DNA from: Saprospirales bacterium
GTDB taxonomy: Bacteria; Bacteroidota; Bacteroidia; Chitinophagales; Saprospiraceae
DNA: 12,691 nucleotides
Reading direction: 5' to 3'
Assembly (NCBI GenBank): GCA_003448025.1
Contig: DLXL01000056.1
Coordinates: 1-12,691 of the forward strand
This document shows, in pieces, positions 1-6,900 of this stretch (within the stretch, counting starts at the first letter, position 1; the number at the start of each line of letters is the position of its first letter). A model generated the notes under the pieces. It was given only the letters and a program-made list of their open reading frames with translations, had not been told where the DNA came from and did not search any database. The translations under genes were made by a program, and so were the position numbers.

Positions 1-789
1 ATAAGCTATAGCGATGGCATTGGAAGCCAGAATGCCATCCAGACCTTTGGCCTTTCCAAATTCAGGGGCAAAAAACACCAATACGCCTATAACGAACCAG
101 GTGGAGGTACCAATAAAAATGCACCTAAGGAACCGGATCAAACGATCCCTGCTGGTAAATAGAGAAAGGAAATTTCCCCGGCTGATTAGTTTGTTCTCTT
201 TCACTTGTTGGTAGATGCCGGACTCTGCTACACTGATACGGAGAAGCAGTAAAAGAATGCCCAGGCCTCCACCTATGAAATAACACTCTCTCCAGGGGAA
301 ATAGCGTTCAATGACCCAGGCCAGTAAAGCGCCTGATAAACCAATGGTGGCTACCAGCATAGTACCAAGTCCGCGCTTATTTTTAGGTAAAACCTCTGCT
401 ACCAGGGTAATTCCAGCGCCTAACTCGCCCGCCAGGCCAATTCCGGCAATAAACCGGTAAAAGGCGTAATCGGCATATCCTGTTGCAAATCCATTCAGGA
501 TGTTGGCCAGGGAGTACAAAGCAATTGAAAAATACAACACCCTAACCCGGCCGCGTTTATCGCCCAAAATACCCCATAAAATACCGCCTACCAACATCCC
601 AAACATTTGCCAGTTTTGAAGGGACAGCCCCTTATCTGTTAGTTCCTGACCGGAAAAGCCAAGGTCTGTAAGGCTTTTTACCCTCACAAATCCAAAAAGA
701 AGGAGGTCGTAAATGTCTACAAAGTAGCCAAGCGCAGCTACCAATACCGCAGCATTGAGGATTTTTACTTTTGACTGTTGGTTGGACAT
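1..789 (-). CDS. MFS family transporter, N-terminal part (runs off the left edge)
   Basis: Inner-membrane secondary transporter of the major facilitator superfamily. The 263 codons visible begin MSNQQSKVKI and include an amphipathic start, a first membrane helix (about residues 12-34, with GYFVDIYDLLLFG), the loop-2/3 signature motif A as GILGDKRGR (73-81), and a fourth/fifth helix region with RFIAGIGLAGELGAG (112-126). More helices lie at about 141-160, 170-186 and 225-241. MFS proteins are usually near 400-430 residues, so roughly 60% is present and the C-terminal half lies outside the window. The acidic residues in helix 1 and the GELGAG stretch resemble metabolite/sugar:H+ symporters, but the substrate cannot be read from the sequence. 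The ATG at 787-789 is the only good start; a weak AAGGA-like element lies just before it. It follows the HTH gene in the same direction but a strong terminator separates them, so it probably has its own promoter. Confidence 0.9.
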   Translation of the reverse strand, partial: MSNQQSKVKILNAAVLVAALGYFVDIYDLLLFGFVRVKSLTDLGFSGQELTDKGLSLQNWQMFGMLVGGILWGILGDKRGRVRVLYFSIALYSLANILNGFATGYADYAFYRFIAGIGLAGELGAGITLVAEVLPKNKRGLGTMLVATIGLSGALLAWVIERYFPWRECYFIGGGLGILLLLLRISVAESGIYQQVKENKLISRGNFLSLFTSRDRLIRFLRCIFIGTSTWFVIGVLVFFAPEFGKAKGLDGILASNAIAIAY

Positions 790-905
790 AATCCTTATTA
801 AGCGCAAATGAAAAGAGGAGGTCTTATTGTATACTGAAACGAGTAAGACAGGGTGCAAGATTAAAAAATGGATGGAATGCTGAGGTTGTTTCAAAAAGAA
901 AAAGA

Positions 906-943
906 AAAGGGAAGCCGCGATGTTTACAGACCGGCTTCCCTTT
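906..943 (-). terminator. Rho-independent terminator after the HTH gene
   Basis: A perfect 12-bp inverted repeat (906-917 with 932-943, GC-rich core GGGAAGCCG) has a 14-nt loop. On the minus strand the stem is followed by a pyrimidine run, the complement of the A-rich stretch 893-908, which gives a U-rich tail. It sits 63 nt past the stop of the small DNA-binding gene and before the transporter, so it should end the upstream transcript. The plus-strand side has only a short T run (941-943), so the orientation is clear. Confidence 0.8.
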
Positions 944-1006
944 AATCTGCCTTCCGGGTGGGAAGACAAAATAGCTTTTTACGCGTAAGTTATTGGAAAT
1001 GTTAGG

Positions 1007-1261
1007 TTAGTGCGAGAGATTATGCTCAGCAAGGATTTGCTGGGCGCGATCCAGAATCGTCGTGTCCTCAATATGTACAATGCCTCCATTTGGACCTGGT
1101 TCCAGATGGAACTCAACCACATCACCGTCTTTATACTGGTGAGCGCCGAAATAATTGCGAACGGTCTGTTCTTCCAGGTTCAATTCCTGCGCGATGCGGG
1201 AAATACTGCCATGAGGAAGTGCGTGCTTAATTCTGCGCAATTCATCGAATGTGATGTTCAT
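1007..1261 (-). CDS. small winged-helix-type DNA-binding protein
   Basis: An 84-residue protein starting MNITFDELRR. Residues about 4-40 form a helix-turn-helix: SISRIAQELNL (18-28) would be helix 2, followed by a turn and EEQTVRNYF (30-38) as the recognition helix. The C-terminal half has a Gly/Pro-rich beta segment (LEPGPNGGIVHIED) and an amphipathic final helix (ILDRAQQILAEHN). I recognise this as a short DNA-binding family common in Bacteroidota, without an established named role; local transcriptional regulation is inference. The reading frame is open for 24 more codons upstream (to 1333), but that stretch is hydrophobic, unlike a family N-terminus, and overlaps the predicted promoter, so I take the ATG at 1259-1261. 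It is divergent from the glycosyltransferase gene and ends in a strong terminator, so it is probably a single-gene unit. Confidence 0.82.
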   Translation of the reverse strand: MNITFDELRRIKHALPHGSISRIAQELNLEEQTVRNYFGAHQYKDGDVVEFHLEPGPNGGIVHIEDTTILDRAQQILAEHNLSH

Positions 1262-1301
1262 ATGCAAAATGTTTAGTGAAAAAATGGGTCGAAAAATTTC
1301 C

Positions 1302-1334
1302 CTAAGGTATGCGAATGAAAATACAAAAAGCAAA
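1302..1334 (-). promoter_or_regulatory. candidate promoter of the HTH gene
   Basis: On the minus strand a TTTG (1331-1334) is followed after 21 nt by TACCTTAG (1302-1309), one base away from the Bacteroidota -7 consensus TAnnTTTG at the expected spacing. It would give a 5' leader of about 30-35 nt before the ATG at 1261. The surroundings are A/T-rich, so chance matches are possible. Confidence 0.4.
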
Positions 1335-1474
1335 CAAAAAAAGTAATTTTTTTTCAGATTTTTGAGCGTGTCTAAAATTCCATTGCCTTGTTACAAGCGC
1401 AAAATTTTATCTTAAATTGCGCTCTTATTGGTTGACTACCGGTTTTTTCAAAGGATTCAACCAGGAAAACATTC

Positions 1475-1482
1475 TACCTTTG
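1475..1482 (+). promoter_or_regulatory. -7 element of the glycosyltransferase gene
   Basis: TACCTTTG is an exact match to the Bacteroidota -7 consensus TAnnTTTG. Transcription would start near 1489, about 44 nt before the ATG at 1533. No convincing -33 TTTG lies at the normal 19-21 nt spacing; a T-run at 1443-1448 is the nearest candidate. The element supports the ATG at 1533 over the upstream in-frame TTG at 1428. Confidence 0.45.
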
Positions 1483-1532
1483 CAGGGCTTAACAAACCTG
1501 AGTATTCTGGTTCATTTTTATTCCTCCATTCC

Positions 1533-2564
1533 ATGTTTTTGCATATTATTTCTTTCGATATTCCGTATCCGGCAAACTACGGTGGGGTTATTGTGATATT
1601 TAACCAGATAAAGGCCCTTCATGCACAAGGGGTGAAGGTTATTCTGCACTGTTATCAATATGGCGATCGTAAACCTCAGCCTGAGCTTGCAAACTATTGC
1701 CATGAAATATACTATTATAAGCGCAGCAGATCCCTGATTTACCAGGTAAGCCTGCTGCCATTCATCATGCGTACCCGCCTGAGTGGTACTTTGCTAAAGC
1801 GTTTGAAAAAGGATCGGCATCCCATTCTTTTTGAAGGCATGCATACAGCAGGGCTTATCTGGCATCCAAGTTTGAAAAGCAGGCAGAAATTGATCCGGAT
1901 GCACAACATTGAATGGCAATACTATGAGAGCCTGTCGCAACTCACTCCGGCCACCGCACCACTGGAAAAGGCCTATTACTTCTCTGAGAGCATCAAATTG
2001 CAGCGCATTGAACCTAAGGTAGTGCTTCATGCAGATGAGATCATTACGATTTCCAGCACAGATGAAGCATACTACCGGGCACTCAAAGCCAATACCCAAT
2101 ACATCCCTGCTTTTCACCCTAATAATAGCGTAGATAGCCTCTCCGGAAAAGGAGAATACGTTTTGTTTCATGGGAAGCTCAGCGTTCCGGATAATGAACT
2201 TGCTGCCATGTGGCTTATCCGGGAGGTTTTCACCGATTTCGATATTCCATTGATCATTGCGGGTATGTCGCCTTCTGATCGACTTAAGGAATTGGTAGCA
2301 CAAAATGATCATGTTAGGCTGGTGGAAAATCCTGATGAAGACCAAATGAATTCCCTTTTAGCCAGGGCGCATATCAATTTACTGGTTTCTTTTCAGAGTT
2401 CTGGCATTAAGCTCAAATTGATCAATGCGTTGTTCAGAGGAAGATTCTGCATTGTGAATGAACCAATGGTAAAAGGAACCGGGCTGGCGAAACTTTGTTA
2501 CGTTCGAAATTCAGCGGCTGCCATGCGTCAAACCATTGAAGCCTTGATTTATGCCCCTTTTTAA
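1533..2564 (+). CDS. GT-B fold glycosyltransferase, ended early by an in-frame TAA
   Basis: A cytoplasmic or membrane-associated glycosyltransferase of the GT4-like GT-B type; such enzymes move a sugar from a nucleotide donor to a glycan or lipid acceptor, but donor and acceptor are not readable. From the ATG at 1533 (MFLHIISFDIPYPANYGG) there are 343 residues. The N-terminal Rossmann domain has the glycine turn YGGV (16-19) and RMHNIEWQYY (122-131). The C-terminal domain has FHGKLSVPDN (212-221), GIKLKLINAL (291-300) and VNEPMVKGTGL (308-318), typical of this Bacteroidota group. The reading is cut at TAA 2562-2564; the same frame then continues for 31 codons with a tail that fits the family. 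The missing part would include the C-terminal helix that in GT-B enzymes packs back on the N-terminal domain. The start at 1533 is chosen because homologous N-termini begin there and a -7 box lies upstream. It is probably co-transcribed with the hydrolase. Confidence 0.85.
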   Translation: MFLHIISFDIPYPANYGGVIVIFNQIKALHAQGVKVILHCYQYGDRKPQPELANYCHEIYYYKRSRSLIYQVSLLPFIMRTRLSGTLLKRLKKDRHPILFEGMHTAGLIWHPSLKSRQKLIRMHNIEWQYYESLSQLTPATAPLEKAYYFSESIKLQRIEPKVVLHADEIITISSTDEAYYRALKANTQYIPAFHPNNSVDSLSGKGEYVLFHGKLSVPDNELAAMWLIREVFTDFDIPLIIAGMSPSDRLKELVAQNDHVRLVENPDEDQMNSLLARAHINLLVSFQSSGIKLKLINALFRGRFCIVNEPMVKGTGLAKLCYVRNSAAAMRQTIEALIYAPF

Positions 2565-2660
2565 CAGGGTAAAAATGCAGAGCGCAAAGCCGTGTTGGAA
2601 GCTGAATTTTCGAATGCCGAAAATGCCAGGAAATTAATCCAACTGATTAAATGGCAATAA
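2565..2660 (+). other. in-frame continuation of the glycosyltransferase beyond the TAA
   Basis: Directly after TAA 2562-2564 the same frame stays open for 31 codons to a second TAA at 2658-2660. It encodes a charged helical tail including EAEFSNAENARKLIQLI, which matches the way this glycosyltransferase group normally ends (Arg/Lys-rich helix, F-S-N, N-A-x-K-L-I). The second stop is 4 nt before the hydrolase ATG, the spacing expected for an intact operon. I read it as the ancestral C-terminus, now separated by a nonsense codon, unless the stop is a sequencing error or is read through. Confidence 0.7.
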
Positions 2661-2664
2661 GCCC

Positions 2665-3540
2665 ATGCCTGCGAATATTCCGGAATCTGTACTAAAGAAA
2701 TACAGGCGGGTTGGCGCTTTGTTGAATGCCCTGGCGAGTGTATCTCCATCGCTTTCAGGCAGGTTAGCTTTTAAAATTTTTTGCACGCCCAAGTCTTTAC
2801 CGGTTCGGGAAAAGGATCGGGCATTTTTGCAAACAGCAAAACACGAAACGTTTTACCTGGATGGAAAGGCCTTGCGCTCCTACCATTGGCAGCACCCAAA
2901 CCCGGAAGCACCGGTACTTTTATTCCTTCATGGATGGGAGTCAAATGCTGCCAGATGGCATAAGTTCATCAAAGCAGCACTCGCTGAAGGTTATGCCGTG
3001 GCGGCTTTTGATGCACCTGCAAGCGGTTATTCAGAAGGTAAAATGCTTAACGCCTTGTTATATAGCAAAACATTGCGTCAATTTTATACCCATTACGGCA
3101 CCCCCTTTGGTATTGTGGCTCATTCCCTGGGCGGAGCTGCTGCCATATTCGGAATAGCCTTGCTGGAAATTCCCAAGCCAGAAAAGTTGGTCTTGTTAGC
3201 TTCCTTTTCAGATTCTACCAGGGTGATTCAGGATTTTGCCCAAATTCTGGGCGTAAATGAAAAGGTGATAAACAGCATGTATAAGCATATTGAAAAGCGC
3301 AGCGGCTTCCACATTGATGCTTTTTCCGTTCGGCGACAAGTCAGCACGTTGCAACAGGTAAAAGGATTGGTGATCCACGATCTATATGATGACATTGCAC
3401 CGGTAAGTGAAGGCCGAGAAATAGCGGAAAACTGGGCAAGTGAATATTTGGAAACGGAGGGTCTGGGGCACAAAATGCAAGACAAAAGCGTGGTGCGACA
3501 TGTAATGCAATTTCTGAAAACGGATCCCAGGAAAGGCTGA
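2665..3540 (+). CDS. alpha/beta-hydrolase fold protein
   Basis: A 291-residue serine hydrolase-like protein, probably cytoplasmic (no signal peptide). The fold's landmarks appear in order: LLFLHGWESNAARW (85-98) with the HGW oxyanion-hole motif; the nucleophile elbow VAHSLGG (151-157) with Ser154, where the usual first Gly of GxSxG is Ala; the acid in HDLYDDIAP (238-246), most likely Asp242; and the base in GLGHKM (267-271) at His269. A complete catalytic triad is therefore present. Residues 182-225 between the strands form the lid or cap. The substrate is unknown; esterase or thioesterase-type activity is inference. The ATG is 4 nt past the second in-frame stop of the glycosyltransferase, so the two genes are surely one transcript. 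No plus-strand terminator is obvious after it; the hairpin just downstream folds better on the opposite strand. Confidence 0.88.
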   Translation: MPANIPESVLKKYRRVGALLNALASVSPSLSGRLAFKIFCTPKSLPVREKDRAFLQTAKHETFYLDGKALRSYHWQHPNPEAPVLLFLHGWESNAARWHKFIKAALAEGYAVAAFDAPASGYSEGKMLNALLYSKTLRQFYTHYGTPFGIVAHSLGGAAAIFGIALLEIPKPEKLVLLASFSDSTRVIQDFAQILGVNEKVINSMYKHIEKRSGFHIDAFSVRRQVSTLQQVKGLVIHDLYDDIAPVSEGREIAENWASEYLETEGLGHKMQDKSVVRHVMQFLKTDPRKG

Positions 3541-3583
3541 ATAATAACAAAACGGCCAGACAGCCCTTTTGCTGCCTGACCGT
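3541..3583 (-). terminator. likely Rho-independent terminator of the minus-strand giant-gene unit
   Basis: Arms 3552-3564 and 3571-3583 pair over 13 positions with a 6-nt loop. As plus-strand RNA there are two A-C mismatches (3556/3579 and 3560/3575); as minus-strand RNA both become G-U wobbles and the stem is continuous. On the minus strand the stem is followed by a U-rich tract (complement of 3541-3551). It lies 384 nt past the stop of the giant gene and 12 nt past the stop of the convergent hydrolase, so it may also help end the plus transcript. Confidence 0.6.
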
Positions 3584-3728
3584 CCTTCAAGAGATTAACC
3601 CGGGAGATTAGCTAGATAGGAATAAAGAAAGTGGATTATAAAAGCGCGCCCTGAAGTGGGTTGGCATCATTTTTCCATTATCGTCTGTCAATACTGAGCA
3701 GATCTGTATATTTTCGATTGCTTTTTTT

Positions 3729-3766
3729 AGTCATGAGCGCTCCAACTTTTTGGAACGCCCACGACT
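3729..3766 (-). other. 17-bp RNA hairpin with strand-specific wobble pairs
   Basis: Arms 3729-3745 and 3750-3766 enclose a 4-nt loop. On the plus strand three positions are A-C mismatches (3733/3762, 3736/3759, 3740/3755); on the minus strand all three are G-U wobbles, giving an uninterrupted 17-bp stem. This asymmetry argues for a minus-strand RNA structure. It is not a terminator in that direction, since the sequence after it is A-rich rather than U-rich. The ATG of the 18-codon frame lies in its 3' arm. Confidence 0.6.
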
Positions 3767-3899
3767 GCTGAAAAGAGCAACTTTTCGTCAAGGTTGGGTG
3801 GTTTTTCAAAGGGCTTACGTACAGGTATTCTGTGGCTTTTCGGGGGAGCTTGGCTTTCTAATGTTCTTTATCGGGTTATTCAGGGAGGGTAGGATTGGG

Positions 3900-3952
3900 C
3901 CGGGAATTTGACACCTTCAACTTGTTTAGGGTATTCAGTGTCAAACTCCCGG
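3900..3952 (-). other. 15-bp hairpin just after the giant gene
   Basis: Arms 3900-3914 and 3938-3952 pair over 15 positions around a 23-nt loop. The only flaw on the plus strand is A3906/C3946, which is a G-U wobble on the minus strand. It begins 15 nt past the stop of the giant gene in transcription order. There is no U tract after it, so it may act as a 3' stabiliser or attenuator rather than a simple terminator. Confidence 0.55.
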
Positions 3953-3966
3953 GTCCTCGCAATCGT

Positions 3967-6900
3967 TTATTTCACTTGAATCATCGTTCTCGTTGCGCTG
4001 TTGTTAGCGGTTTCGAGTTTGTAGTACAACAGGCCATTTGAGTTAATCAATGCTCTGTCAAGCGGAATACTGTTGTAACCTTTAGGAAAGTCTCCTTTCT
4101 GGCTGTATACCAAGCGACCGGATTGATCGAAGATAGACAGGGTGGCTGCAGCTGCTTCAGGCAAGTGGAACCCAATGAGCGTACGGTTCACGAATGGATT
4201 CGGTTGGTTTTGGTACAACTCAAATCCAACACCACTGATCGTGCTTCCATCTTTTCCATTAAAGCGCAGTGCCACATCCAAACGCTGTGCGTTTTTGCCG
4301 TCGGTGTCAATTTGATAGGATTCAGCTTTGGTGATTCTGCTGGATACTCCGATCATCTTGCTTACCTCACCTGATTTTCTGGCTTTAAACCTCAGGCTAA
4401 ACTCGCCAACCGTTGGGCCATCGAAAGAAGTAGTCACAGCATTTTCAGCAGCAAACGTTCCGAAATGATCGGCCTTCATACCAGGACCAGGAACCACATC
4501 TACCAGGTCAAGATCGTTGAACTGAAGGGTAAACTGATATCCGGATACTTTTTCACTGGCTTTGAATTTCAGCTCGAATACTTCTCCAGCTTTTACTACC
4601 CGATCTTCAACATCGAACAGCAATGCACCTGTACTACGTTCTTCAACTGTCATCAATGAGTTTGCAATAGCACTTGCATTTACGTCACCCACTTTAATCG
4701 CTACGAAATCATCATCCATGGCGTTGGCCTGAATATCCAGCACTGATTTTTCTTCAGGGAAGTTCGTCTGGAATGGATTGGCCACATTTGGGAACACAAA
4801 GGATTTGTCTACAAATCGCCAGCTTTCATTCGCAGGCAGTTCTGTGTAAATACCAAGGATCAGTTTACGCAGTTCCACGATATCGAATGTGGTGATGCTT
4901 CCGGAACGGTTTGCATCTGCAGCAATCATTTTATATGGGCTGTTTAAAGGCTCCAGACCTAAAATATGTTTGCTGATCAACACCAGGTCGTACGTTGTTA
5001 CACCATTCAAAGGATTGTCATCTTTTGTTGGCGTTACCGTGTAGTTCATGTGCATCGGAACCGCATGCAGGAATGAGAACTGGCCAGCCTGGTCGGTCAT
5101 GTCAAACAGGTTGAAGGTTGGACCGGCAAGTTCTACATCTGTTTCTTCCAGTCCTTCGTTCATTTCTGTTTTCAAGGCTCCTGCTACGGTTGCTGATCCG
5201 TTTCCACAATTACTATTGTTGTCCTGAATGATCATATAGGTATCGCAGCGATCTGCATTTCCATAGGCATCCAGTCCCCAGAGCTCCACACATTGTGGTC
5301 CTAATTCGTTGCAATCAAAAGAGATACTAATCTGTGGATTGTTATTGGCATCAAGTGGGAAGCCAACTCCCTGTCCACATTTGCGAATACCAAACACCAG
5401 GAAGTCATCAGGCGTGCTGTTATCGTCAGCATCCAGCAGGAAGTCGCTGGCGAACAGAGAGATGACACCCGTTTGCGTGAGGTTTCCGGTCAGGCCATTC
5501 ATACAAACTAGCGTTGGCGCCTCGCAATCTTTTATAATGAACTCGTATTCACATACGCTTTCGTTTCCGCAACCATCGCTGGCGATCCACTTGATTTTGT
5601 GCTTGCCATAAGGTAGCTCAGGTAAGCTGTACAAGCCTGGTGCTACCGTTGTATTCCAGCGTACCGAAGCTGTCAGACTGGTACCATTGACGGTTGTCTG
5701 CAACCCGAAGCGATATTTCTGGTTAGGATTCACCGCGCGCTCATCGAAGATTCGTGGGGTGCCACCAGAGAAGTTCGGTGTGTTTGCATTGTCGTAGTTC
5801 ACGGTGCCTGGTGCTGGCGCATTGACACTGCTTACAGCTGTTTCCATGCTGCCATTATTATCCAGATCCAGGAATAACAAGTAGCGAATGCTCAAATTGG
5901 AGCCAGAACACAAGTCGGTAACCGAGATAGTCAGATCCACCGGTGCTTCATTCATATTGTTAGACTGAATTTCTGCCTCCCACCAATAGCTTTCATTCCA
6001 TAGATTTGGATCATTGGTGGTTAGGTCGCAGAATTCAACCGGGCTTGCAGGGCAAGTCATCGTTGGAGCCTGCTGGTCAATGATCTTGATAATCTGCTTG
6101 TACTCATAGCAATTGGCATTTTGATTCCAGTAGGTGCTATAGTTGGTAGCGGATGGATCGTTAGGCGTAATCTTCACCACAGTAGGCGCCCATGGAGCTA
6201 ATGTACCTACTGGTGATACGATTGGGCCCGGCAAATTGCTGGCATGACTGCTGTTCGGGTGCGGTGTTGGGTTTGGTACCACGGTGCAACCAGCACCTGG
6301 GTTGTATGTACACCAGTTAATGATCCTCCAGGTGCGCTCAATTTTAAAGCAGGCATCTGGAACTACCGTATATACCTGATCCTGATAGCTGACGCCTAAC
6401 AGTTCACAGTCTTCTCCAAAGAATTGCGGTTCACCGTACATGCCAGATCCATCGCATGTGGTTATAACGACATCATTAGGGAATTTTATGAAATAATCCT
6501 GTTCGTAGTTGACAAAAATCCTTTGTGTGCACTGGGTGCTTTGACCGTGACAGTCATACACACGGAAAGTACGGGTGATCGTTCCTTTATTACAAACAGA
6601 ATCAAACTGAGTGTAACTTACAGAATGGGATAAGCCTTTTTGCCCCTGATACTCGTAGTTAACGTCCAGGCAACAGTTGTCATAAACATTCGGCTTGCCG
6701 TAAGTCCATAGGCTTGGATCAAAGTTTTCACAGTTTACGGTAACATTGAACGGAGTTTCACAAACAGGCTTCAAATTATCCTGTACCTTAACCATGACTT
6801 CACATTCGTTATAGATTTGTGTTCCATCAGGTAATGTGGAAATGGTGCCGTCAGGATTAACCTGGTATACGCGCAGGATAACTTTCACTTCTGAACCCAC

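Larger units (their letters stand above)
3584..3966 (-). other. long gene-free convergent region, probable structured 3' UTR
   Basis: No substantial ORF on either strand. Read as minus-strand RNA it would be the 3' untranslated region of the giant gene, containing the two hairpins listed separately before the terminator hairpin. A minus-strand ATG at 3732-3734 opens an 18-codon frame (MTKKSNRKYTDLLSIDRR) ending at TAA 3678-3680; I have no independent support that it is translated. A symmetric 6-bp hairpin (3770-3775 with 3781-3786) is also present. I see no mobile-element remnant. Confidence 0.45.

Noticed and set aside
821..849. 6-bp inverted repeat GTCTTA/TAAGAC upstream of the transporter
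   Set aside because: Too short and too widely spaced to separate from chance.
1396..1423. 7-bp inverted repeat (AGCGCAA/TTGCGCT) with a 14-nt loop before the glycosyltransferase promoter
   Set aside because: Could be an operator or weak terminator, but it is short and has no supporting T-run or second copy.
1428..1532. 35-codon N-terminal extension of the glycosyltransferase from a TTG
   Set aside because: It is not family-like, contains the -7 element, and the ATG at 1533 gives the normal N-terminus.
1794..2345. 183-residue minus-strand ORF inside the glycosyltransferase
   Set aside because: Composition is that of an antisense shadow; the plus strand has clear family motifs.
2562..2564. 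TAA as a reassigned sense codon
   Set aside because: Other genes in the window end properly at TAA, so genome-wide recoding is not supported.
3729..3766. Integron-type attC recombination site
   Set aside because: No attC core sites (RYYYAAC/GTTRRRY), no integrase and no cassette layout; the strand-specific wobble pairs fit RNA structure better.
3598..3954. ACCCGGGAG and CTCCCGGGT bounding the convergent gap, like inverted ends of a mobile element
   Set aside because: The core CCCGGG is self-complementary, there is no transposase or target duplication, and the right copy belongs to the 3900-3952 hairpin.
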